A DNA stretch of 39,757 nt from Candidatus Cryptobacteroides faecigallinarum (GTDB lineage Bacteria > Bacteroidota > Bacteroidia > Bacteroidales > UBA932). Below the pieces are notes generated by a model. That model was not told the origin of the DNA. It searched no databases and saw only the letters and a program-made list of their open reading frames with translations. Of the stretch, positions 7,514 to 16,722 are shown piece by piece; positions within the stretch are counted from its first letter, which is position 1, and each line of letters starts with the position of its first letter. Location of the stretch: assembly GCA_017695015.1 (NCBI GenBank), contig JADIMD010000033.1:1-39757 (forward strand), read 5' to 3'. The translations under genes were made by a program, and so were the position numbers.

Positions 7514-8221
7514 ATGACAGACAAGGAGATTCGCAAACAATACGCTCTAATTCAAGAGTATCACAAAAAATATCTTGAAAGTCATGGAGTACAATTACCA
7601 AACCTTGAAAGAGGTGGCGAGTTTACAAAAGACGCCCTTGTTCTCGTTTACCTTAGTCGGAATTATCCGAACACCCCTGTCGTTTCTAAGGATGAACTTA
7701 CCGAATTTATCCGCCAATACGATCCAACAGTAAATGATGTCCAACAAGCTCGGCATTTGGCAGCCCAAAAAGGTTGGTACATACTCTCTGGGACCAGAAA
7801 AGACAATGAATCCATTGCACTTAAGGCTGGAGAATACAAATTAAAAACACTTGAATCTTTTTATCCTGGCTTTACTCATGAAAGGCGCGAGTACCTTGCC
7901 GGAGATGATTTCTTTGAGGATCTTAAAAAGCAGTACGATTATAGGTGTGCAACTTGTGGCTCAAAAGAGGGAGAGCCTCACAGATATTGGAAGACCACTG
8001 TTACAGTTCTGCAAAAGGGGCACATGGACCCATCGAAACCTCTTGAACCAGGTAACATAATACCGCAGTGTGAAAAGTGTAATCGTCCAGACCGCAATTA
8101 CTGGATTTATGATGAGAAAGGGCGAGTGGTTGGAATTGCCAATGAGAAGGTTGTGGACAAATGTCCGAAGTCTCTCAAACTCAAAATATTTGAGAGACTT
8201 AAAGAAGATTTGAAAAAATAA
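7514..8221 (+). CDS. HNH-type (restriction) endonuclease
   Basis: 235 aa; 'YDYRCATCGSKEGEPHRYWKTTVTVLQKGHMDPSKPLEPGNIIPQCEKCNRPDRNYWIYD': two CxxC knuckles flanking a GH...N...N ββα-metal-like core; next to a C5 methyltransferase and C-like protein. Confidence 0.85.
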   Translation: MTDKEIRKQYALIQEYHKKYLESHGVQLPNLERGGEFTKDALVLVYLSRNYPNTPVVSKDELTEFIRQYDPTVNDVQQARHLAAQKGWYILSGTRKDNESIALKAGEYKLKTLESFYPGFTHERREYLAGDDFFEDLKKQYDYRCATCGSKEGEPHRYWKTTVTVLQKGHMDPSKPLEPGNIIPQCEKCNRPDRNYWIYDEKGRVVGIANEKVVDKCPKSLKLKIFERLKEDLKK

Positions 8222-8227
8222 ACGATT

Positions 8228-8533
8228 TTACTCTTCGGAATCCGTAAAAAGTAGTTTCCTCACAGGGCTGTCCTGCCCACAATAATTCCCATCAATAAGA
8301 TTGTTCAAGCATTCGAACAATCTGTTGTCATTTTCTGCCGTCCAATAATACTGGCATTCCAACGATTCTGCTGAAAAAGTGATTGAACTATACAAACGGC
8401 AAATCTCTTTACCGTTCGCTTCGTCGCAGTTTACTGTGAAAAACAAGAAGTTTTTCCCATTGGAAATAGCACCGACACTGCAATATCCATTAACATCAAA
8501 GTGCTCTTCCTCATAAACATAATCCCAACACAT
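8228..8533 (-). CDS. Hypothetical 101-aa protein, convergent with the HNH nuclease
   Basis: Complete ORF MCWDYVYEEEHFDVNGYCSVGAIS...; ends 6 bp from the HNH ORF; TATATTTG promoter match upstream on the minus strand (8648-8655). No recognised family. Confidence 0.6.
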   Translation of the reverse strand: MCWDYVYEEEHFDVNGYCSVGAISNGKNFLFFTVNCDEANGKEICRLYSSITFSAESLECQYYWTAENDNRLFECLNNLIDGNYCGQDSPVRKLLFTDSEE

Positions 8534-8606
8534 AACATTTAAAAATTAAATATTATCTCCCCTTGAGCACCACCCACTGCGGAGACCAAAAGAATATGTA
8601 AACAGT

Positions 8607-8640
8607 TGTGGCAGAATAGAACATGACATTACCTGCCACA
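8607..8640 (-). other. Inverted repeat in the putative leader of the 101-aa ORF
   Basis: TGTGGCAG (8607-8614) and CTGCCACA (8633-8640), perfect 8-bp arms, immediately downstream of the predicted minus-strand promoter. Confidence 0.5.
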
Positions 8641-8736
8641 GTTTTTGCAAATATAATAAAATGTTTTGTCTGTTGTGCCAGTCTATTGGGTGGTTGAATT
8701 CTCTTTTACGAACACAAACTCCATGATTGTGCATCG

Positions 8737-8761
8737 ACTTTGTCCCAGTCTGGGACAAAGT
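8737..8761. repeat. 25-bp perfect palindrome (12-bp arms, 1-nt centre)
   Basis: ACTTTGTCCCAG-T-CTGGGACAAAGT. Confidence 0.85.
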
Positions 8762-8884
8762 GTATTTCATAACCCTCGTACATTGGGGGATTGTCGGCAT
8801 ACACTTCGGACGGTTGCGAAGCCTACGGCTTTTGTGTGGCAAAGGAGTGCTGAGAGGATTTCTTATACGGATCAAGTTAACCAC

Positions 8885-8949
8885 CCGGGTTACAGCTGTT
8901 TGATGAACCGTGCCGGATTGCCTGCCCACAGCTGGTTGTCCGACACATT
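8885..8949. repeat. Right copy of the 65-bp direct repeat, forming the 3' end of the intact acyltransferase gene
   Basis: Same sequence as 5697-5761 with one mismatch (8943 A vs 5755 G). Confidence 0.95.
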
Positions 8950-9486
8950 ACCTGTAACGACGGACCCTGCCCCGATAATTGAATTTCTCCCGATGACAGT
9001 CCCTTTCAGGATAATGCTGGATGCACCTATGAATGCGTTCTCCCTGATTGTGACAGGTGCTGTCCGCGTGCCTTGCCTGTCGGAACCGGGATTTTTCCGC
9101 GCTTCAGGATCAGAGCTGTGGAAGTCGGTGTCCATTATGTAGCATCCGCCGCCTATTTTCACATTGTCTTCTATAGTGATCCTTTCAGCGGCTACAATGA
9201 AACTGCTGCTGATACCCACATTGTCACCGATTGTAAGTTCGGCGTTTTCCCCGACCCATATGGCGCATTTCTGTACGCTCAGAGCATTGCCATAGAACCG
9301 GTTGTTGATTCTGAACCCTTTGCCAACGGATGCTTTGGCCCCTTTGCGGACTGTCAGATGAGGCAGGCCTACGCTGCGCAGGGATGAATGCCCGACCCCG
9401 AAAAAATCGAACATCCTTTTCAGTATCCAGCTGTCGATACTGATTGACAGTTCCGCGAAAAACCTGTATGTTTTCTGCAATATCAT
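8890..9486 (-). CDS. Hexapeptide-repeat (LbH) acyltransferase
   Basis: Isoleucine-patch repeats 'LTIGDNVGISSSFIVAAERITIEDNVKIGGGCYIMDTDFH...VTIRENAFIGASSIILKGTVIGRNSIIGAGSVVTGNVSDNQLWAGNPARFIKQL'. Confidence 0.9.
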   Translation of the reverse strand: MILQKTYRFFAELSISIDSWILKRMFDFFGVGHSSLRSVGLPHLTVRKGAKASVGKGFRINNRFYGNALSVQKCAIWVGENAELTIGDNVGISSSFIVAAERITIEDNVKIGGGCYIMDTDFHSSDPEARKNPGSDRQGTRTAPVTIRENAFIGASSIILKGTVIGRNSIIGAGSVVTGNVSDNQLWAGNPARFIKQL

Positions 9487-9518
9487 TGTCGAATCTGTTT
9501 ACTGTTTCCCTCGGAGGC

Positions 9519-10835
9519 TTATTCTCGGCGACCTGTGATTTCCTCGTAAGCATGGAGCAGCTGAGATTTCACTTTTTGCGGGTCGTGCCTCTCCTTTGCA
9601 GCAGCCATCGCTCTGTCTCCCATTTCCGTCATCCTTTTGCCGTCCGATGCCAGCGAGATGATGGCTTCAGCGAATTCGTCAGGATCTGTGTCGGATACAA
9701 GCAGACCTGTCTTCCCGTTTTCTATGAGGGAGGAAGTGCCTCCGACATTTGTTGCAATGCAGGGCAGCCCGAGGAGCATCGCCTCGCACAGACTGTTGGG
9801 ACTGTTTTCGATATGGCTCACCTGACAGTAGATGTCGGTCACGGCGAGTTCCTTCACCATGCAGGTAGCATCCATCCTGCCGGCAAGTCTGATGTTGAGC
9901 TCCGATGATTTCAGCCCCGTGGATTTTTCGGATAAAGACACCATTTCGTTGTCAGGACTGTATCCTATTACTGTCCAGCAGAATGAGACTCCTTTGCCCA
10001 TAAGCGCAGCGGCTGTCCTCAGAAGCAGTTCGTAACCTTTGTATATCCCTTCGGATACAGTGCTCGCCAGAAGAATCCTGTCGCGCTCCGCCGTCCGGTC
10101 ACATGAAGAATGTCCGATGAATTTTTCAGGACAATAAAAGGGGGCGCGCATTATCTCACCGACCGTGAAGTAGCGTCTTTCAGGATTTGCCCGTCCCGTC
10201 TCATCCATGTCCCAGGCCGTTCTTCCGAATATGAATCCGGCTGTGCCGAGTATCGCAGTCTCATTTGCCGCCTGATGCTGCATCTGCCTGTACATCCTGA
10301 ATGCGGATTTCTTGTGCAGTTTGCATCCGATGCTTTCGTATTTTCTGACATCCTTGCGTGGGATGCCGCTGAAAAATTTCCTGAGATAAGGGCCCATTAT
10401 CCCTTGAATGGAGATTGCCACAGGAATTTTACGGCCGTCATATGATACATATCCGCCTTCTCCTCCCATCTTTTCCGAGATGAGTCCGAAACATTTTTCA
10501 GTGCCGTGGATGTGTACAAGGTCAGGCCTGCTGAGCCGAATGATGCTTTCCAGCCGTTTCAGAATGTACTTGTCTTGTCCCGACCAAGGCATGAGCAGCC
10601 GTTTCAGACGGAAAACGAAATAGTTATGGGAATTATAAGGCGCTATGGAATAATATTTTACACCATCATGTGTGAATTCTTCCTGTTTCTGCCCGGAGGA
10701 AAGGAATGCTATCTCCAGTGTGATATCTCCCTTGACGGCCTTTTCAAGAGAAGAAAGCCATCCTCCGGCAATCGTCCTGCCGCCCTCCCTTTCAATACTC
10801 GAACAGGGATTGTTTGTTACCCACAGTACCTTCAT
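9519..10835 (-). CDS. Glycosyltransferase family 4-like protein
   Basis: 'PDLVHIHGTEKCFGL' and C-terminal 'VSHIENSPNSLCEAMLLGLPCIATNVGGTSSLIENGKTGLLV' (GT-B E-x7-E motif). Confidence 0.9.
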   Translation of the reverse strand: MKVLWVTNNPCSSIEREGGRTIAGGWLSSLEKAVKGDITLEIAFLSSGQKQEEFTHDGVKYYSIAPYNSHNYFVFRLKRLLMPWSGQDKYILKRLESIIRLSRPDLVHIHGTEKCFGLISEKMGGEGGYVSYDGRKIPVAISIQGIMGPYLRKFFSGIPRKDVRKYESIGCKLHKKSAFRMYRQMQHQAANETAILGTAGFIFGRTAWDMDETGRANPERRYFTVGEIMRAPFYCPEKFIGHSSCDRTAERDRILLASTVSEGIYKGYELLLRTAAALMGKGVSFCWTVIGYSPDNEMVSLSEKSTGLKSSELNIRLAGRMDATCMVKELAVTDIYCQVSHIENSPNSLCEAMLLGLPCIATNVGGTSSLIENGKTGLLVSDTDPDEFAEAIISLASDGKRMTEMGDRAMAAAKERHDPQKVKSQLLHAYEEITGRRE

Positions 10836-10895
10836 TGCAGTCTGTCACACTGAAAACCAAAAACAGAGGCGGAAAATCCTGCCTCTGTCCCTGTG

Positions 10896-10977
10896 TGCGG
10901 GCGAAGGGACTCGAACCCATACGCCTTGCGGCACCAGATCCTAAGTCTGGCTTGGCTACCAATTACAACACGCCCGC
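10896..10977 (-). tRNA. tRNA-Leu (TAG)
   Basis: Minus strand GCGGGCG...CCAGA-CTTAGGA-TCTGG, long variable arm, GGGTTCGAGTCCC, CGCCCGC-A. Confidence 0.93.
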
Positions 10978-11063
10978 GTAGCCATGTTGGCTTCAATAAG
11001 GATTGCAAATATAGGAACTAATTTCCAAATTGCAATGAATTGTGTTTCCCCGCTTGCCGTGAA

Positions 11064-11918
11064 TCAGAGTTTGCGGAATCCTGCGCAGCACCAGTTGTCC
11101 ATGCTGTCATCTTCCATATACTCCAGCCCGGAGCGCTGTGCTACCGAGCATATCATCGGCAGGTCCTCGGTGTAGAAGCCGCTCACAAACAGAAGTCCGC
11201 CTTTCCTGAGACTTACGGAATATGTCGGAATGTCTTCGAGCAGGATGTTCCTGTTGATGTTTGCAAGCAGGATGTCATATTTGCCCCTTTGCAGCAGGGA
11301 TGCGTCTCCGCAGTAAGTCTCCACCTTCCGGGAAATCCTGTTCATACGGGCATTGTCGAATGCTGAAACTGCGGCGACAGCATCGATGTCTATGCCGTAT
11401 GTATGGGCGGCACCCATCTTTGCTGCGAGGATGGCAAGGATTGCAGTGCCGCATCCCATGTCCATGACCACTTTCCCCTTGATGTCTTTCTCATGTTTCA
11501 GAAGTGCGCGGCACATCATGTAAGTGGTCTGGTGATGCCCTGTCCCGAAAGCCATCTTAGGGTCTATGGTTATGTTGAAGCGTGTCCTTTTCAGTCCCTT
11601 GTGGAAAGTCGCCTTGATGGTACACAGTCCGTCCACAACGATAGGGGAGAACTGGCTTTCCCACACTGCATTCCAGTTTATCTGAGGCATGAGTGTGGCG
11701 CTGAAGTCCACCGAGAAATCATATTTGAGACCGCTGAAAAGGAGTTTCAGCATTCTCGGGTCGTATTTCTCCTTGGGGATATAGCATTTCAGATATGGGG
11801 CTTCTTCAGTGAATGACTCGAACGGGAGGTCCTCCATTTCAGCCATCATGATTTCAGCATTCTCCTCCGTGTATGGCTCGATTTTGACCGAGACTTCTAT
11901 ATATTCCTGACTGTTCAT
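11064..11918 (-). CDS. prmA: Ribosomal protein L11 methyltransferase
   Basis: 'TFHKGLKRTRFNITIDPKMAFGTGHHQTTYMMCRALL...GKVVMDMGCGTAILAILAAKMGA' PrmA signature. Confidence 0.93.
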   Translation of the reverse strand: MNSQEYIEVSVKIEPYTEENAEIMMAEMEDLPFESFTEEAPYLKCYIPKEKYDPRMLKLLFSGLKYDFSVDFSATLMPQINWNAVWESQFSPIVVDGLCTIKATFHKGLKRTRFNITIDPKMAFGTGHHQTTYMMCRALLKHEKDIKGKVVMDMGCGTAILAILAAKMGAAHTYGIDIDAVAAVSAFDNARMNRISRKVETYCGDASLLQRGKYDILLANINRNILLEDIPTYSVSLRKGGLLFVSGFYTEDLPMICSVAQRSGLEYMEDDSMDNWCCAGFRKL

Positions 11919-11938
11919 ATAAATAATGGTTATACTTG

Positions 11939-14900
11939 TTATTCGGATGCAGCGGTTTCTGCGTCCTCCTGTCCTGCAGCTTCGAGTTTGGCGGATTCCT
12001 CGGACGAAAGTTCTTCCATGTCCGTCTCGGCAGCGTTTCTGTAATCTATCTTTTCCTTGTAGTCGTTGATAGTCTTCTGGTTTTCATTCTCCCTTACGGC
12101 CGCATCCACTCCCTTGCTGAAGATGTTCCTTATCGAATTGAGAAGGTTGAGCCTGGTCTGGTCTATGACAGACGAGAATACGGGCACATTGGCATTCTTG
12201 TATTTAGCCCTGCCTATCCTGAATTTCATATTGTCGAAATCAGGTCCCCACAGATCGACTCCGAATCTGATCAGAAGAGGAGACTTCAGGATGGAAATAT
12301 GATACTGGAAGGACTGGTCCAGTCCCTGTATTCCACTCATGGCCAATGAATATCTGTCCACTGCCAGGACGAACGGGAAAATCTCGACCTTGCTGTCCCC
12401 AATGACTCCTTCCACAGACATGTCATCGATATGGATGTTGTGGATATCTTTGAATTTCAGTATTTTGGCTATTTTGTACAGGTCCTCGCTCTCCACAAGG
12501 GCAAGATCCTGTCCCTGTATCCTCAACACGCCTCTGAGACTCGGCATGACGATGTTCATCGAAGTGTCGATCTGTGCTGTGGCAGCAAGTTCACAGTCGA
12601 GCTTGCCATAGAAGGACTGGAGCATCGGCATGAGCGAATCCACGGCAGGCATCATCTCTATGATCTTTTCTGCTGTGATGTCCGAAAGGTTGAGGCTGAA
12701 TCCTGCAGCTATGTCCTCTTTGGTCCGAGTGGAATAAAATCCGTCGAAAGCAAGGCCTCCGACATTTGAGACTGCCTTGATGTCCGTGAGCTGTACGCAT
12801 CTCTCCTTTGCCGTGACATTTGCCGTCAGGCTGCTCATTTCCATTTTTGAGAATGACACATTCCTGGCATCTACGGATATGTCGGCTATAAGGTTTGCAG
12901 GAATGACAATCAGCGGAGTCTCGACAGGGACAGAGCCTGCAAGGGTGTCCACGGCTATCATGTCTTCGTATTCCTCGTCGTCCGAAATATCAGCGGAATC
13001 GAGGTCGGCAGTCTTTTCGCTGAATTTCTGCCCAAGGGCATATGCCCCGAGCAATTCGTTGAAATTCAGCCGTTCAGCCCCCAAGTCCAGATCGAGCGAA
13101 ACCGGACCGTTGTTGAGGAGTGCCATCCTGAGTCCCGAGAGTTTTCCTGTCGCCTCAATGTCGGACTGTCCGCTCTTGAGACTGAAGTTTCTGATGGTCA
13201 GCTCATTGTTGGTGATGTATCCGTCAAAGTTCCTGAGGCTTGTCCTGAGAGGGAACGAAGGTGTCATTACCGAGGCCCTCTTGAATTTGAGGTCTCCATA
13301 GAAGTCCCATTCCCTGAAATATTTTGCCATAGAGTCCCCGAGCTTGAAGTTCAGGTCGTTTTTCCTGAAATCTTCTTCAGTGAGCCATTCAGGCATGGTG
13401 AAGTTGCCCCTCAGGCTTCTGAGATGGCGGAACAGGGAATCTCTCGGCACATCAGGGAATCTTCGGGCGAGTGAATCAACAAAGGCCTTTGCCATCCGTT
13501 TCCGTCTTGCGTCGCTCTTGGTCGCCATGATGTTGATATCCAGGTCTCTGACCGAGGCCCTGTCAAAAGCATCCTGAAGCCTGATTGCTTTGTTGCTGCT
13601 TTTGAGCGAGAGCACAGGTATCTGTCTGTCCGCCCTTGATGGTGAAATACGGAAAGTGCTGACAGAGTTTCTCAACACGGCTTTTGCAGAAGCGCTGTCC
13701 ACCAGACGGAGCCTTCCGATTTCGAGTTTCCCTCCGAATGGGTAATATGAGGAAGAATCATTCGCGTCAAGGATGGCAGCATCGTTCTGCGCCTTGAGGG
13801 AGAGCCTGCTCCCGGAGACTGTAAACGCATTCTTGTATCTTATGAATGTGCTGTCGAGACTTGCGGAAAGTGCGAGCATCCTCGTGCCTTCTTCGATTCT
13901 CCTGTCGTATTTGTTGCCGGTGGTGGCAAGAACTATATCGAGGCTGTCGATGTCTATGTCGATGCTGTCTTTCTCTGATGACAGTTTTAGCCTGCTGCTC
14001 TGTATCTTGCCTGAAAGATCCGCCTCTGCAAAAGAATATGGGTCCAGCTGGGACATTCTGATCTTTCCCTTGGCTGCTGCCTCAAGCCTGCCTTCGGCGA
14101 GAATCCCTGCGCTTCTGCGGATGAACTGACCGAGAGTGTCAAGGGAAATGCCGACGCCCCCGTCTATGTCAAATACAGGGTCCTCTCCGAGCAGGTCCGA
14201 AGCCGTCCCCTTGAGGGAAATGTCGAGGGCTTTCCCTCTCATATGGAAGTCGTCGATCCCGGCATCTACAGGCTTGTCTCCTCCGCCTTTTGCCCATATG
14301 TCTGCCGCTATGTTGCTGTCCATCCTGATGCCGCTGTGGCTGAGAGGGCTTTCAGGGATCTTCAGCCTTATGTCAAATGACGGCAGTATCTTCTTTTCTG
14401 CACTGTAGCGTCCGTCGAAAGATGCGTCTACTGAGATGACAGCATCGGTCCTGAGTTCTGCGAGGGAAGGCATCAGGGTTTTCCCCCAGAATCTGAGGAG
14501 GTCATTCACTTTGCACCTGTCGATTGATGCGTGTCCTGACATGAGGATATCCCCTTTGTCGAATTTGATGTCGGCAGCCGCATCCACAGGCAATCCTGCA
14601 ATCCTGGCAGTCAGTTTCCTTACGGCAATGGACGGTATGGTGTCTTTGAGGAAGTCCACCCTTGAGTCTATCTCCACAGGGATGAATATCCTTCCGTGTG
14701 ACTTTGTCGCTAGTGCGGCCCCTGCCTTGGCCCTCATGGCAAATGAGCCTCTCTGCTCGCGCAGTCTCAGCTCCTTCATCCCGAAAGCAAGGGTGTCGGA
14801 CGCCATCCTGCCGGCCACGAACATACTGTCGACCATAAAGCCTATCCTGTTGCGGCGGAAGTCGTTTGTGGACAGCCTTCCCCTGAATCTCATCCTGTTG

Positions 14901-15538
14901 AGGTTAAGGGCTGCATACAGGGTATCCTCGTTGCTGCAGAACACGATGAACGGATGTCCATCGAGAGTGATTCTTTCAAGAGTGATTTTCGGCAGGGATT
15001 TTCTTGATGCAGAATCCTCTGGTGCCATGCCGTTGTCCTCGGCTTCGACCGTGCCCTCAGACATGGACTTGAATATGTTCCAGTTGGCGGTGGAATCATT
15101 GTAGCTTTTGGCGAATATCCTCGGACCGGTAAGTGAAATGTCGGGGATATGTATGGAGCCTGCCGCAAGGGCCACAAGATTGACCGATGCGGAGAACCTG
15201 TCGAATGAAGCGAGAGTATCTGCCGTCTCCGATTTTCCCATTTTCAGAAGCCTGATGCTTTTGCAGGCTGCTTCCTGTGCGGCGAATCTGTCGGCAGGAT
15301 AAGTCACGGTCACGCTGTCGAGTGTGACATTGAGGAATGGAAAGCTTTTTATCACGGACACCGAGACTTTTCCGAAATCGAGATCTCCGTCAATGTACTC
15401 TTTTGCAGCGTTGTTCACAATCCTCGTCAGTGTGGAAGGGGAAAGGATTATCTGCACTGCAATCATGACAACGGCAATGACTGCAACAATGCATATTAAA
15501 ATTTTCAGCAGGATTTTTCCTGCTTTTCTGTTTCCCAT
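11939..15538 (-). CDS. AsmA-family outer-membrane biogenesis protein
   Basis: 1199 aa; N-terminal TM 'ILLKILICIVAVIAVVMIAVQIIL' followed by long beta-rich AsmA/TamB-like sequence (LNVTLDSVTVTYP..., C-terminal YKIAKILKFKDIHNIHIDDMSVEGVI). Confidence 0.85.
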   Translation of the reverse strand: MGNRKAGKILLKILICIVAVIAVVMIAVQIILSPSTLTRIVNNAAKEYIDGDLDFGKVSVSVIKSFPFLNVTLDSVTVTYPADRFAAQEAACKSIRLLKMGKSETADTLASFDRFSASVNLVALAAGSIHIPDISLTGPRIFAKSYNDSTANWNIFKSMSEGTVEAEDNGMAPEDSASRKSLPKITLERITLDGHPFIVFCSNEDTLYAALNLNRMRFRGRLSTNDFRRNRIGFMVDSMFVAGRMASDTLAFGMKELRLREQRGSFAMRAKAGAALATKSHGRIFIPVEIDSRVDFLKDTIPSIAVRKLTARIAGLPVDAAADIKFDKGDILMSGHASIDRCKVNDLLRFWGKTLMPSLAELRTDAVISVDASFDGRYSAEKKILPSFDIRLKIPESPLSHSGIRMDSNIAADIWAKGGGDKPVDAGIDDFHMRGKALDISLKGTASDLLGEDPVFDIDGGVGISLDTLGQFIRRSAGILAEGRLEAAAKGKIRMSQLDPYSFAEADLSGKIQSSRLKLSSEKDSIDIDIDSLDIVLATTGNKYDRRIEEGTRMLALSASLDSTFIRYKNAFTVSGSRLSLKAQNDAAILDANDSSSYYPFGGKLEIGRLRLVDSASAKAVLRNSVSTFRISPSRADRQIPVLSLKSSNKAIRLQDAFDRASVRDLDINIMATKSDARRKRMAKAFVDSLARRFPDVPRDSLFRHLRSLRGNFTMPEWLTEEDFRKNDLNFKLGDSMAKYFREWDFYGDLKFKRASVMTPSFPLRTSLRNFDGYITNNELTIRNFSLKSGQSDIEATGKLSGLRMALLNNGPVSLDLDLGAERLNFNELLGAYALGQKFSEKTADLDSADISDDEEYEDMIAVDTLAGSVPVETPLIVIPANLIADISVDARNVSFSKMEMSSLTANVTAKERCVQLTDIKAVSNVGGLAFDGFYSTRTKEDIAAGFSLNLSDITAEKIIEMMPAVDSLMPMLQSFYGKLDCELAATAQIDTSMNIVMPSLRGVLRIQGQDLALVESEDLYKIAKILKFKDIHNIHIDDMSVEGVIGDSKVEIFPFVLAVDRYSLAMSGIQGLDQSFQYHISILKSPLLIRFGVDLWGPDFDNMKFRIGRAKYKNANVPVFSSVIDQTRLNLLNSIRNIFSKGVDAAVRENENQKTINDYKEKIDYRNAAETDMEELSSEESAKLEAAGQEDAETAASE

Positions 15539-15597
15539 ATCACGAAAATTTTATCCAAGCCAAATATACGCAGTTTTTACATGACATGCTCAAATAA

Positions 15598-15634
15598 ATA
15601 CAAAAAGACGGCTAAAATCACTTTAACCGTCTTT
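15598..15634 (-). terminator. Rho-independent terminator downstream of rpsU
   Basis: AAAGACGG (15604-15611) / CCGTCTTT (15627-15634); minus strand continues into a T-rich tract. Confidence 0.75.
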
Positions 15635-15700
15635 CATATCATGCTTCAAGCCTGCTTGCATTGCAGACTGTCGTATGTTATCTCTTTTGCGGGAGGACAA

Positions 15701-15895
15701 TTACTGCTCGTCAGTCAGCTTAAGATGCTGTACATAGATGGCTTTCTTTATCTCCTCTCTCCTCTTTACGGATGGCTTTACATATGCCTTCCTTGCACGG
15801 AGTTCGCGGATAGCCCCGGTCTTCTCGAATTTCCTCTTGAACTTCTTGAGGGCTTTCTCGATGTTTTCCCCCTCTTTGATAGGAACAATAATCAT
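15701..15895 (-). CDS. rpsU: 30S ribosomal protein S21
   Basis: MIIVPIKEGENIEKALKKFKRKFEKTGAIRELRARKAYVKPSVKRREEIKKAIY, characteristic bS21. Confidence 0.96.
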   Translation of the reverse strand: MIIVPIKEGENIEKALKKFKRKFEKTGAIRELRARKAYVKPSVKRREEIKKAIYVQHLKLTDEQ

Positions 15896-15985
15896 AGCTC
15901 TAAATCACCTCCTTTTATTAGCGGGTGCAAAGGTAAATAAATTTCATAAATCTCCAAAATTTATTTGGCCTGCTGCAACTCATTG

Positions 15986-16705
15986 CTAATCCGCCTTCTG
16001 CCCGTCCAATATTCTGCGGAACTCCTCCATCCCTGCAGTGGCGACATTGCGTATATGGGTGATCCTCCTGTCGTATGCAGGCACATCCTTAGGGTCTATG
16101 ATGTAGATAGGTGTGTTCCTGCCGGCATATCTGTAGAGCCCTGCTGCAGGGTATACCTGAAGCGATGTGCCGACTATGAGCAGGATGTCTGCCGCTTCCA
16201 CCGCGTCAATGGCGGATTCGATTTTCGGCACTGCCTCCCCGAACCATACTATATGCGGCCGGAGCTGTACACCGTCCGGGGAGAGGTCCCCGAGGTGAAT
16301 TTCCCCGTATCCGATGTCGAATACCTTCGCTTCCGAGAATCCGTCCCTGTCGTTGCAGCTGTCTTCTGGACGGACTTTGGTGAGTTCTCCGTGCAGGTGG
16401 ATTATCCTGGTGCTTCCTGCCCTCTCGTGGAGGTTGTCCACATTCTGGGTAATGACAGTGACATCGTAGTCCTTTTCAAGCCCGGCGATGGCAAGATGTG
16501 CCGCGTTTGGGCTGGCTGATGCGAGCTCCTTCCTCCTTATGTTGTAGAAATCCAGTACAAGCCCGGGATTCCTGTACCATCCGTCGATGGATGCGACATC
16601 TTCCACATTGTAATTGTCCCATAGCCCTCCGCTGTCACGGAATGTGCTGATTCCGCTTTCAGCACTGACTCCGGCTCCGGTAAGGACTGCAATCTTCTTT
16701 TTCAT
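15986..16705 (-). CDS. cobB: Sir2-family NAD-dependent protein deacylase
   Basis: MKKKIAVLTGAGVSAESGISTFRDSGGLW...VITQNVDNLHERAGSTRIIHLHGEL...VWFGEAVP...IVGTSLQVYPAAGL. Confidence 0.93.
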   Translation of the reverse strand: MKKKIAVLTGAGVSAESGISTFRDSGGLWDNYNVEDVASIDGWYRNPGLVLDFYNIRRKELASASPNAAHLAIAGLEKDYDVTVITQNVDNLHERAGSTRIIHLHGELTKVRPEDSCNDRDGFSEAKVFDIGYGEIHLGDLSPDGVQLRPHIVWFGEAVPKIESAIDAVEAADILLIVGTSLQVYPAAGLYRYAGRNTPIYIIDPKDVPAYDRRITHIRNVATAGMEEFRRILDGQKAD

Positions 16706-16722
16706 GTTACCTCCGCTTGAAA

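Noticed and set aside
8546-8929. 127-aa minus ORF in the island's right end
   Set aside because: Starts inside the acyltransferase 3' end out of frame and has low-complexity, non-protein-like composition; likely non-coding.
11939-15584. Many long plus-strand ORFs opposite the AsmA gene (e.g. 12777-13301, 14436-15104)
   Set aside because: Antisense shadows of a long coding sequence; serine/leucine-rich translations without domain features.
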